DNA of 15,074 bases. Origin: Candidatus Mesolinea sp. (GTDB lineage Bacteria > Chloroflexota > Anaerolineae > Anaerolineales > Anaerolineaceae). Shown one piece after another: positions 7,426 through 14,080 of this stretch (position 1 is its first letter; each line of letters opens with the position of its first letter). Location of the stretch: NCBI GenBank assembly GCA_003445715.1, contig DMCS01000003.1, positions 1-15,074 of the forward strand, in the 5' to 3' direction. The translations under genes were made by a program, and so were the position numbers. Below the pieces are notes generated by a model. It searched no databases. It had not been told where the DNA came from and saw nothing but the letters and a program-made list of their open reading frames with translations.

Positions 7426-8166
7426 AAGTCTGAAAAGAAATTACCCTCAAGATTATGGCTAACCGCATTATTGCTAATTTTCGTTCTTGTTAGTTGTCAG
7501 CTCAATAATGCTTCACAGACTAAGCCAACATGAACACAAACTGACAGAACGCTGATGAAGGGTGTGATCCTTTATGTTGAACATTATCAAAACGGCAAAA
7601 CCGTCATTGATTTTGGGGAAATTGTGGAAGGAGGAAGGCATATCAATAGCGTCGGCAGGGTGTCATTCGCCGATGATTGCGAATTTTTGTTCTCTATCAA
7701 TGGTCAAGAGGAAGAAGCCAGCAGTGACGATTTGGCAGTAGGCCAAACCGCAGAAATATATGTGACTGAAATACTGGAATCCTACCCGTGGCAGTCTACA
7801 ATTTCCAAGATTGTCATCACTTCACCCGATCCACTAGTCAGTCTAAAGCCAGTTTCTACATTTCTCGACCCCGAATTTGAAGGCGTGATAATCTCAATAG
7901 TAAATCCAGAAGCGAATCTGCCTGCAAAGCTAGTCATTGCTGTTAATTCAGCACCAAATTACCAGGGAGTACAAGAGGCTTCATTTTATTTGCGCGACCA
8001 GGTCTTAATCTGGCAAAAAACTGATTTCGGTTATCGTTTTATATCCCTTGAAGATTTATCGTTAGGTCAAAAAGTGAGCGTTGATTTATACGATAAAAAC
8101 AGGGTTGACCTAAATCCTTTCTCTGGACGCGCTTTCGAAATCATCGTACTTTCCAACGAAAACTAA
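7426..8166 (+). pseudogene. Broken lipoprotein gene, copy 3 of the paralogous trio
   Basis: The frame from 7426 encodes a full lipoprotein signal peptide (hydrophobic ALLLIFVLVSC, lipobox L-V-S-C, Cys codon 7495-7497) and then the two-domain body, but with two lesions. The codon at 7426, exactly where copy 2 has its ATG after the same AAAGGAAA ribosome site, is AAG. An in-frame TGA at 7531-7533 splits signal peptide from body. From ATG 7555 an open frame of 203 codons remains, starting LMKGVILYVE as in copy 1, but it lacks a signal peptide and has no Shine-Dalgarno. The body (both halves, ESYPWQ motif, final AFEIIVL) is intact, so the damage is probably recent. TGA is a stop elsewhere here (cysD, the membrane protein), so read-through is unlikely. 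The ribosome site overlaps the copy 2 stop codon. Confidence 0.78.
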
Positions 8167-8281
8167 GCCAATTCGCATTTAACACATAAGACCGATCTGC
8201 TTTTCGGATCCTTATTTCTCATGGTCCCTCATAGGCGACGGATTTTTCCTATTCCCACACAAATATTCCTATTCACCAATG
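8167..8281. other. Spacer after the lipoprotein array
   Basis: No gene is seen. A weak CCGA-TCGG stem near 8190-8206 followed by an AT-rich stretch could be a poor terminator. TTCCTATTC occurs twice 20 bp apart (8246-8254 and 8266-8274). Confidence 0.4.
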
Positions 8282-8340
8282 CCCGCAGGGTAAAGTACCC
8301 GCAGGGTAAAGTACCCGCAGGGTAAAGTACCCGCAGGGTA
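8282..8340. repeat. 16-bp tandem repeat, about 3.7 copies
   Basis: The unit CCCGCAGGGTAAAGTA is repeated perfectly at 8282-8297, 8298-8313 and 8314-8329. A fourth copy begins at 8330 and changes after CCCGCAGGGTA into TATAATT. Each internal TACCC-GCA-GGGTA is a perfect hairpin, and GGGTA-AAG-TACCC is the alternative fold. The period of 16 is not a multiple of three, so it is not coding. There are no spacers, so it is not a CRISPR array. Confidence 0.95.
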
Positions 8341-8344
8341 TAAT
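8339..8344 (+). promoter_or_regulatory. -10 box (TATAAT) for hom, fused to the tandem repeat
   Basis: A perfect TATAAT begins inside the last repeat copy, 29 nt before the hom ATG. The -35 position (about 8316-8321) falls within the third repeat unit and does not match TTGACA. If used, the repeat array occupies the whole upstream promoter region. Confidence 0.55.
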
Positions 8345-8373
8345 TGTGCCATTGTGACTTTTGAGGTGCAGAG

Positions 8374-9411
8374 ATGACAAAGGAAGCTCGGCTGGTTTTG
8401 GCAGGGTTTGGCAATGTGGGCAAAGCATTTGCGCGGCTTTTGCTGCAAAAGGAAAACGAACTGCGCGAGGAACATGGCTTGAGCTTTACGGTAACCGGCA
8501 TCTGCACCGGCTCGCATGGCGCTGCGATTGACCCGCAAGGTCTGGATCTAGCCCAAGCCCTGGACACGGTGGAACGAACTGGCAGCCTGACGAGCTTAGA
8601 TCGCGCCAGTTTCCTTGGCAATACGCTCGACTTCATCGAAATCTGCCCCGGAAATGTGCTCATCGAAACTACCCCCGTGAACCCGCGCAGTGGGCAGCCA
8701 GCACTGAGCCATATCGAAGCGGGATTAGCGCGCGGCATGCATGCTATCACAGCGAATAAAGGACCTGTGGTTTATGGCTACCAGCACCTCACCCGCTTGG
8801 CTGAAAGCCGGGGGAAGAAGTTCCTGTTCGAATCGGCAGTGATGGATGGCGCCCCAATTTTTTCGCTTTTCCGCGGGCCGCTCTTGGGTGCTAAGCTGCT
8901 CGGCTTTAGCGGCATCCTGAATTCGTGCACCAACCTGCTCTTGGAGCGCATGGAAGGGGGCGAAACGCTTACGCAAGCCATTGCCTATGGCGCCTCCATC
9001 GGCATCACCGAAACCGACCCCAGCAATGATGTAGATGGCTGGGATGCGGCAATCAAAGTGGCAGCCCTCGTAACGGTGTTGATGGGGTACCCGCTTACAC
9101 CGCTTGAGGTGCAACCTGTTGGCATCCGCGGCATCACACCTCAGCAAATCACCCAAGCAACCGCTCAGGGCAAAAAATGGAAATTGGTTTGCGCGGCCGG
9201 CTGGGATGAAAGCGGTCAGTTCTACGCACGCGTGAGGCCGGAAACCGTCGGGCCGGATTCACCCCTCTTTGCAGTCACGGGCACGAGCTCTTTTGTGCAG
9301 TTTAAGCTGGACGTGCTGCCCGGTCTGGGCATCTTGGAATCTAACCCCAGCCCCAAGACCACTGCCTTTGGCTTGCTCTCTGATGTACTTTATGCATTGA
9401 AGGAGAAATAG
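8374..9411 (+). CDS. hom: Homoserine dehydrogenase
   Basis: A 345-residue homoserine dehydrogenase, which reduces aspartate 4-semialdehyde to homoserine with NAD(P)H in the threonine/methionine pathway. The N-terminal dinucleotide motif GFGNVG is at residues 11-16, the ANKGP segment is at 127-131, and the signature [18 protein letters not shown] (211-228) carries the catalytic Asp/Lys residues of the family. The GILNSCTN stretch (180-187) replaces the commoner GI.NGT.N. It is the short form without a C-terminal ACT domain, so threonine feedback through that domain is not expected. GAGGTG sits 5 nt before the ATG. folK starts 5 nt after its stop, so the two are cotranscribed. Its promoter appears embedded in the 16-bp tandem repeat. 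Confidence 0.95.
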   Translation: MTKEARLVLAGFGNVGKAFARLLLQKENELREEHGLSFTVTGICTGSHGAAIDPQGLDLAQALDTVERTGSLTSLDRASFLGNTLDFIEICPGNVLIETTPVNPRSGQPALSHIEAGLARGMHAITANKGPVVYGYQHLTRLAESRGKKFLFESAVMDGAPIFSLFRGPLLGAKLLGFSGILNSCTNLLLERMEGGETLTQAIAYGASIGITETDPSNDVDGWDAAIKVAALVTVLMGYPLTPLEVQPVGIRGITPQQITQATAQGKKWKLVCAAGWDESGQFYARVRPETVGPDSPLFAVTGTSSFVQFKLDVLPGLGILESNPSPKTTAFGLLSDVLYALKEK

Positions 9412-9416
9412 CCCGC

Positions 9417-9899
9417 ATGCCTACGGTTTTCATAGGTTTGGGCAGCAACCTAGGGCAGCGGGAGGAAAATCTCGCCGCGGCGCGCCAGCTGCTCGCCTCT
9501 CAGGTGCGGCTGCTGCAAGCCTCCGCGCTCTATGAGACTGCACCGTGGGGTTATGCCGATCAGCCAGCCTTCCTCAACCAAGTACTGCGCGGCGAAACGA
9601 CGCTCCAGCCGAGCCGGCTGCTGCGCTTGTTCAAACACATTGAGCGGAAGCTCGGCCGCGAGAAAACTTTCCACTATGGGCCTCGTGTGATCGACATAGA
9701 CATTCTTGTTTATGATGACCTTATTATGCAGACCAAGCATCTGCAGATCCCGCATCCGCATCTGCACGAGCGGGCCTTTGTACTCGTGCCGCTTGCGGAA
9801 ATTGCCCCCGAGTGGGTGCATCCTGTGCTCGGCAAGACTGTGAGCGAACTGCTGGCTGCGTTGCCAGCAGAAGAAAAAGCGGGGGTGCAGCGGTGGTAA
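9417..9899 (+). CDS. folK: 2-amino-4-hydroxy-6-hydroxymethyldihydropteridine pyrophosphokinase
   Basis: A 160-residue HPPK, the normal size. It transfers pyrophosphate from ATP to 6-hydroxymethyl-7,8-dihydropterin in folate synthesis. Signatures are clear: FIGLGSNLG at the N terminus (5-13), [20 protein letters not shown] (38-56), [14 protein letters not shown] (88-101) with the two Mg-binding aspartates D93 and D95, and [13 protein letters not shown] (111-123). AAGGAG (9400-9405), inside the end of hom, precedes the ATG by 11 nt. The gene follows hom by 5 nt and overlaps the next gene by 7 nt. No folP, folB or folE is in the window, so this is an isolated folate gene in a mixed operon. Confidence 0.96.
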   Translation: MPTVFIGLGSNLGQREENLAAARQLLASQVRLLQASALYETAPWGYADQPAFLNQVLRGETTLQPSRLLRLFKHIERKLGREKTFHYGPRVIDIDILVYDDLIMQTKHLQIPHPHLHERAFVLVPLAEIAPEWVHPVLGKTVSELLAALPAEEKAGVQRW

Positions 9900-11698
9900 A
9901 GCTGTTAGCAGGGTTGGCGCTGCTCTTGCCGGGGCTTTTCTGGTGGGTGTGGTGCGGGGACCGAGAGAAAGACCCTGGTGAAGCCTTAGCCGGCATCCTG
10001 GGCGTGAGCGTTGCCTTCATCGCGTTGATCGCCCTGTTCTTCTACACCATCCGGGTGAGCATTACCCCGCCGATCTTCGGCTTGCTCCTTGTCCTTTTTT
10101 TGGCTGGGACGGTGGTTGGTATCATTCGTCAGCATGGCGCTGGCATCAATGCACGCTGGCTCCTGGCATTGGCAGTATTTGGTTTGCTGTGCATTTGGCG
10201 CTTAGCGCAGGCTGAGGCGTTGGTGCTTCCAGCTTGGGTTGATTCGCTGCATCATACGCTCATTTCCCGCAAGATGGTCGAGGCAGGCGGTCTAACTAGC
10301 ACGCTCGAGCCTTACCTGCCAGGTCCGTTTTACTATCACTATGCTGTGCACGCGGTTAGCGCGGCTTATGCTGCCCTAACGGGTTTGCATCCGGCAGAAG
10401 CTTTGCTCGTGGTCGGGCAGGTGATCGGCGCTGGCATCAGCCTCTCTATCTATGCGCTCGTACGCCCGTTAGTCAAGAATTGGCGCTGGGCGGCACTCGC
10501 GGGCTTATTGGCTGCCTTTGCCACCAAGATGCCCGGTTATTACTTAGCGTGGGGGCGCTACACCCTGCTCATCGGCATATTGATGCTGCCCTTAGCGATG
10601 AGTGAGGCGTTACGCGTGGTGCAAGGCAGGCAGCCCCGCCAGGCGGCGATTGCACTCACCCTGCTCACCGCAGGCACCCTGCTCAGCCATTACTTTACTG
10701 CCTTTTTGCTCGCGGTTTTCCTAATCATACTTGCCTTGCTTTGGCTTGTGCGCAGCCTGAAAGCTAAGCAATTTCACTGGAAAGAACTGGCTGCACTCGC
10801 GCTGCCAGCATTGGGAGGACTGGTGCTCGCTTCGCGCTGGTATTGGCGCTTGTTCCGCTATTCACTCGGGGTCTTCCACCCAGCTGTCACGTTTTCAGCA
10901 GGAGCGGCTGGGGACGTCAATCAGTGGCATTACTATTGGACGCTGGTGGGTCCATACAGCGGATATGTCGTTCTGGCATTGGCCCTTATTGGCGCGCTGG
11001 CAGGTCTATTCCACCAGAAAACGCGTGGGCTCGCCTTATGGGGCTTGCTCGTGGCGTTTTTGGCATTGCCGTTGGGGTTGCACATTGCACCCTTCCGCAG
11101 TGACCACTTTGCGTTGGTGCTGTTTTTGCCGGCGTGCTGCTTTGCCGCCTTAGGCTTAGAGTGGGCGAGCGGTCTGTTCCGGCGGCCATGGCAGCCGGCT
11201 GCGCTTTCAGCTGGCATCACGGCTCTCGTGGCTTTTATGCTCATCTTTGGCGCTCAGCAAACTTGGGACGTGGTTAATCCGGACACCATCTTGGCAGACC
11301 AGGCAGATCTGGCGGCTTTGGAGTGGATTGATACCCATACGCCTCCCGAGGCGCGCTTTTTTATCAACACCACACCTTGGGGCTATGAGCTTTACCGTGG
11401 TGTGGATGGCGGCGCATGGATTATGCCCTATACTGGCCGTTGGTCACTGGCACCCACTATTTTCTACCCTTTCGGCGGAGATAAGGCTTTCAAAGCTCAA
11501 ATGAGCGCTTGGGGAGAGAAAGCTGCTAACCTCAAGGCTTGCGGTGAGGAATTTTGGGAACTGGTGCAGGAGGCTGATCTCCAATACCTCTATCTGCGCG
11601 AGGGCAAAGGCAGCCTGCAGGCTGCTGCACTGCAAGGCTGCGCCGGCCTCAAGCAGCTTTATACCGCAGGCGGTGTGAGCATTTGGTTAATTGAATGA
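9893..11698 (+). CDS. Multi-pass membrane protein, probable GT-C-type glycosyltransferase
   Basis: A 601-residue protein with many hydrophobic segments (about 12-13) over residues 1-480 and a soluble C-terminal domain of about 120 residues. The architecture resembles GT-C-fold lipid-linked sugar transferases and the DUF6541-like membrane proteins common in Chloroflexota. An acidic motif, [10 protein letters not shown] (113-122, D117 and H120/H121), follows an early membrane segment where GT-C enzymes carry a catalytic Asp. [12 protein letters not shown] (144-155) and [13 protein letters not shown] (216-228) are further likely active-site loops. GTG 9893 is chosen because it overlaps the folK end by 7 nt with GGGGGTG upstream; frames opening earlier lie inside folK and add a non-membrane tail. 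No glycan cluster surrounds it. The enzyme class is inferred, acceptor unknown. Confidence 0.7.
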   Translation: MVKLLAGLALLLPGLFWWVWCGDREKDPGEALAGILGVSVAFIALIALFFYTIRVSITPPIFGLLLVLFLAGTVVGIIRQHGAGINARWLLALAVFGLLCIWRLAQAEALVLPAWVDSLHHTLISRKMVEAGGLTSTLEPYLPGPFYYHYAVHAVSAAYAALTGLHPAEALLVVGQVIGAGISLSIYALVRPLVKNWRWAALAGLLAAFATKMPGYYLAWGRYTLLIGILMLPLAMSEALRVVQGRQPRQAAIALTLLTAGTLLSHYFTAFLLAVFLIILALLWLVRSLKAKQFHWKELAALALPALGGLVLASRWYWRLFRYSLGVFHPAVTFSAGAAGDVNQWHYYWTLVGPYSGYVVLALALIGALAGLFHQKTRGLALWGLLVAFLALPLGLHIAPFRSDHFALVLFLPACCFAALGLEWASGLFRRPWQPAALSAGITALVAFMLIFGAQQTWDVVNPDTILADQADLAALEWIDTHTPPEARFFINTTPWGYELYRGVDGGAWIMPYTGRWSLAPTIFYPFGGDKAFKAQMSAWGEKAANLKACGEEFWELVQEADLQYLYLREGKGSLQAAALQGCAGLKQLYTAGGVSIWLIE

Positions 11699-11756
11699 GA
11701 TTACTTATGGAATGTTCACAAAATAATATGAAGTTATATTAATTAAATGCCGTCGT

Positions 11757-11786
11757 TTGACAAGATATTGCTGCCTGGTTGATAAT
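11757..11786 (+). promoter_or_regulatory. Strong sigma70-type promoter of the sulfate-activation operon
   Basis: A perfect TTGACA (11757-11762) and GATAAT (11781-11786, 5/6) are 18 nt apart. The predicted leader to the GTG at 11818 is about 25 nt. The AT-rich 11699-11756 just upstream could act as an UP-like region. No operator or riboswitch is recognised. Confidence 0.72.
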
Positions 11787-11817
11787 TGCTCAAGTTTGGA
11801 ATCGCTGAGGAGCAGGC

Positions 11818-12570
11818 GTGGATATTAACTTTCTTTTGGTAATTCTGGTGGGGTTCATTGCCCAGATGATCGATGGCAGCTTGGGCATGGCTTATGGCGT
11901 GAGTGCTAATAGTTTTTTGCTGGGCGTAGGGCTTCCACCTGCTATTGCCAGTGCCAGCGTGCACTCCGCAGAGATCGTTACTACGGCTGTCTCGGGCGTT
12001 GCCCACTGGCGCGAAGGCAACACTGACCGACGCTTGGTGCTCCCCCTACTGATCCCCGGGGTAATCGGGGGGGCATTAGGGGCGTATCTTCTCATCAATG
12101 TTGATGGCAATAAGATCAAACCATATATCTCCATCTACCTGCTAATTATGGGGATTCGCATCCTGGTGAAGGCTTTCAACAGTGTCATCATCCCAGAAGA
12201 AAAACGGACCAGCAAGTGGCTGGTCCCTCTCGGGTTGTTTGGCGGTGCTTCCGATGCGATTGGCGGTGGTGGTTGGGGGCCAATTGTCACCAGCACCCTG
12301 ATTTCAAGCGGGCATACGCCGCGCAAAGTTATTGGTTCGGTCAATTTTGCTGAATTTTTTGTGACTATCGCGGAAGTGATTGTATTTATTACTTCGCTCC
12401 CTTTTGCTGAGAATTGGCGCTATATCCTCGCCCTGCTCATTGGTGGTGTGATTGCTGCACCGCTTGGTGCGCGCTTGGCGAAGAAAATTCCAGCAAAAAC
12501 CCTAATGGTCATTGTAGGTGTACTGATTATCATTTTACAATTGCGCACCCTCTATCAGATTTATTTTTAG
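11818..12570 (+). CDS. TauE/SafE-family permease (probable sulfate/sulfite carrier)
   Basis: A 250-residue inner-membrane protein of the TauE/SafE (PF01925) family with about 8 hydrophobic segments. The family's two pseudo-symmetric halves are visible: GFIAQMIDGSLGMAYGV (12-28) followed by SVHSAEIVTT in the first, and LFGGASDAIGGGGWGP followed by SVNFAEFFVTI in the second. Members move sulfite, sulfoacetate, taurine-derived anions and probably sulfate. The GTG start has GAGGAG (11807-11812) 5 nt upstream, directly behind the TTGACA/GATAAT promoter. cysC begins 2 nt after its stop and cysD and cysN follow, so sulfate uptake for activation is the most economical role. Family is sure, substrate and direction are inferred from context. 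Confidence 0.88.
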   Translation: MDINFLLVILVGFIAQMIDGSLGMAYGVSANSFLLGVGLPPAIASASVHSAEIVTTAVSGVAHWREGNTDRRLVLPLLIPGVIGGALGAYLLINVDGNKIKPYISIYLLIMGIRILVKAFNSVIIPEEKRTSKWLVPLGLFGGASDAIGGGGWGPIVTSTLISSGHTPRKVIGSVNFAEFFVTIAEVIVFITSLPFAENWRYILALLIGGVIAAPLGARLAKKIPAKTLMVIVGVLIIILQLRTLYQIYF

Positions 12571-12572
12571 CC

Positions 12573-13169
12573 ATGACAGAAAACATCACGCCTTTTTCTC
12601 ATAACATTCCCTTAGAAGTACGCGAGCGCATCAATGGGCACAAAGCCTTAGTGCTCTGGTTCACTGGCCTTTCGGGCAGTGGTAAGAGCTCGATCGCTGG
12701 CGCATTGGAAAGCATACTCGTCGAGCGCTACCAGGCGCATACCTGCTTTTTGGATGGTGACAGCCTGCGCTCTGGACTCAACCGTGACTTGGGATTTTCG
12801 GATGCCGACCGCACGGAAAATATCCGCCGGGTGGGTGAGGTGGCTCGACTGATGTTTGAGGCGGGGCTGATCACACTGGTGGCGTTCATCAGTCCCTTTG
12901 CCCGTGATCGCGAGCGCGCTCGCGCCCTCGTGCCGCCTGGGCGCTTTTGGGAGATTTATGTGGACTGCCCTATAGAGATTTGCCAAAGGCGAGACCCAAA
13001 GCAGCTTTATCGGCGCGCAGAGCAAGGAGAAATTGCCGATTTCACAGGTATCAGCTCAGTTTATGAGCCGCCGCTGCACCCCGAGCTTGTACTGCATTCA
13101 GATCAATATGGAATTGTTGAATGTGCCGAACAGGTCTTGGCACGCATGCTCGAAAACGGGGTATTATAG
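12573..13169 (+). CDS. cysC: Adenylyl-sulfate (APS) kinase
   Basis: A 198-residue APS kinase, the normal length, which phosphorylates APS with ATP to form PAPS in the cytosol. NGHKALVLWFTGLSGSGKSS (21-40) contains the family's N-terminal signature and the P-loop G32-S39. FLDGDSLRSGLNRDLGFSDADR (59-80) is the APS-binding region, with ENIRR after it, and AFISPF carries the serine of the family. The ATG lies 2 nt after the permease stop with no Shine-Dalgarno, so translation probably depends on ribosomes finishing the permease. A longer in-frame opening inside the permease gene has no family sequence and was rejected. It is a stand-alone kinase, not fused to CysN. Confidence 0.95.
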   Translation: MTENITPFSHNIPLEVRERINGHKALVLWFTGLSGSGKSSIAGALESILVERYQAHTCFLDGDSLRSGLNRDLGFSDADRTENIRRVGEVARLMFEAGLITLVAFISPFARDRERARALVPPGRFWEIYVDCPIEICQRRDPKQLYRRAEQGEIADFTGISSVYEPPLHPELVLHSDQYGIVECAEQVLARMLENGVL

Positions 13170-13188
13170 CTTTATGGCTGTAATTTTT

Positions 13189-13194
13189 GAGGAG
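13189..13194 (+). promoter_or_regulatory. cysD ribosome binding site deciding a TTG start
   Basis: GAGGAG lies 4 nt before the TTG at 13199. The in-frame TTG at 13187 overlaps this site and would have no ribosome site of its own. Confidence 0.7.
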
Positions 13195-13198
13195 TATT

Positions 13199-14080
13199 TT
13201 GGACCACTTATATGAACTAGAAAATCGTAGTGTCTACATCCTGCGGGAAGCTTACGCTAATATTAATTCTCTGGGAATGCTGTGGTCCATGGGCAAAGAT
13301 AGCACCGTGCTGCTGTGGTTAGCCCGTAAAGCCTTCTTTGGGCATGTTCCCTTTCCGCTTATCCACATCGATACGCACTTCAAGATTCCCGAAATGATCC
13401 GCTACCGCGATCAGTTGGTGCGGGAGCTGCACCTCAACATGATTGTGGGCTCCAATCTGGAAGCACTGGAAGCCCACCGCACCTTCCCGGATGGTGCACT
13501 GGACCGACTAAGCTGCTGTGCCACCCTCAAGACGCAGGTGCTCAAGCAAACGCTCGACGGTACAGGTCCGCGCTTTCGCTTTAACCACGAGAAGGGTATC
13601 TACGAGCGTGAGGAAAACCCCACGCCTTTTACTGGCATAATCGTGGGCGTGCGTGCCGATGAGGAAGGCTCGCGTTCCAAAGAACGCTATTTTTCTGCCA
13701 GAGATGAACAGAACGAATGGAATGTAGCCAATCAGGCACCGGAATTTTGGAACCAGTTTAAGACGGAATTTGCCCCGGGCACCTCGGTGAGGGTGCACCC
13801 GCTGCTAGATTGGACTGAGCTGGATATTTGGGAATACATCCGCACCGAAAACATCCCCACGGTTTCGCTCTATTATAATCACGGCGATGGTAAGCGCTAC
13901 CGTTCCTTAGGTTGTTACCCTTGCACTTTTCCAGTCGAATCTGACGCGCGCAATGTGGATGAGATTATCGAAGAACTAACCGTGGGCAAGTTCGCCACCA
14001 TCGCTGAGCGCTCCGGCCGGGCGCAGGATAAGGATGACGGTGGCTCGCTGGAGACCTTACGACGGGACGGATACATGTGA
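13199..14080 (+). CDS. cysD: Sulfate adenylyltransferase subunit 2
   Basis: A 293-residue ATP-sulfurylase small subunit of the PP-loop family. With CysN it forms APS and pyrophosphate from sulfate and ATP. From the TTG start the protein reads [19 protein letters not shown], the typical CysD N terminus. The PP-loop SMGKDS is at 30-35, [11 protein letters not shown] follows, then LKTQVLKQ, and the C-terminal block [18 protein letters not shown] ... [16 protein letters not shown] is characteristic of the family. It starts 29 nt after cysC. Its TGA stop shares its A with the cysN ATG (TGATG), the usual coupling of the two subunits. TTG is chosen because of the GAGGAG site and the family N terminus. 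Confidence 0.96.
   Translation: MDHLYELENRSVYILREAYANINSLGMLWSMGKDSTVLLWLARKAFFGHVPFPLIHIDTHFKIPEMIRYRDQLVRELHLNMIVGSNLEALEAHRTFPDGALDRLSCCATLKTQVLKQTLDGTGPRFRFNHEKGIYEREENPTPFTGIIVGVRADEEGSRSKERYFSARDEQNEWNVANQAPEFWNQFKTEFAPGTSVRVHPLLDWTELDIWEYIRTENIPTVSLYYNHGDGKRYRSLGCYPCTFPVESDARNVDEIIEELTVGKFATIAERSGRAQDKDDGGSLETLRRDGYM

Noticed and set aside
7531..7533. TGA read as an amino acid in lipoprotein copy 3
   Set aside because: TGA ends cysD and the large membrane protein, the start codon of copy 3 is also lost, and no selenocysteine-type structure is evident downstream.
8186..8215. Terminator after the lipoprotein array
   Set aside because: Only a 4-bp stem (CCGA/TCGG) with a broken T-tract, too weak to call as a terminator.
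8282..8340. CRISPR-like array
   Set aside because: Head-to-tail 16-bp units with no spacers between them; no cas genes in the window.
9812..9892. N-terminal extension of the membrane protein
   Set aside because: It lies wholly inside folK, is polar and Cys/Arg-rich unlike a membrane protein start, and GTG 9893 has a suitable overlap and ribosome site.
12414..12572. N-terminal extension of APS kinase
   Set aside because: It overlaps the conserved end of the permease in another frame and carries no APS kinase sequence; the 198-residue form has the family length.
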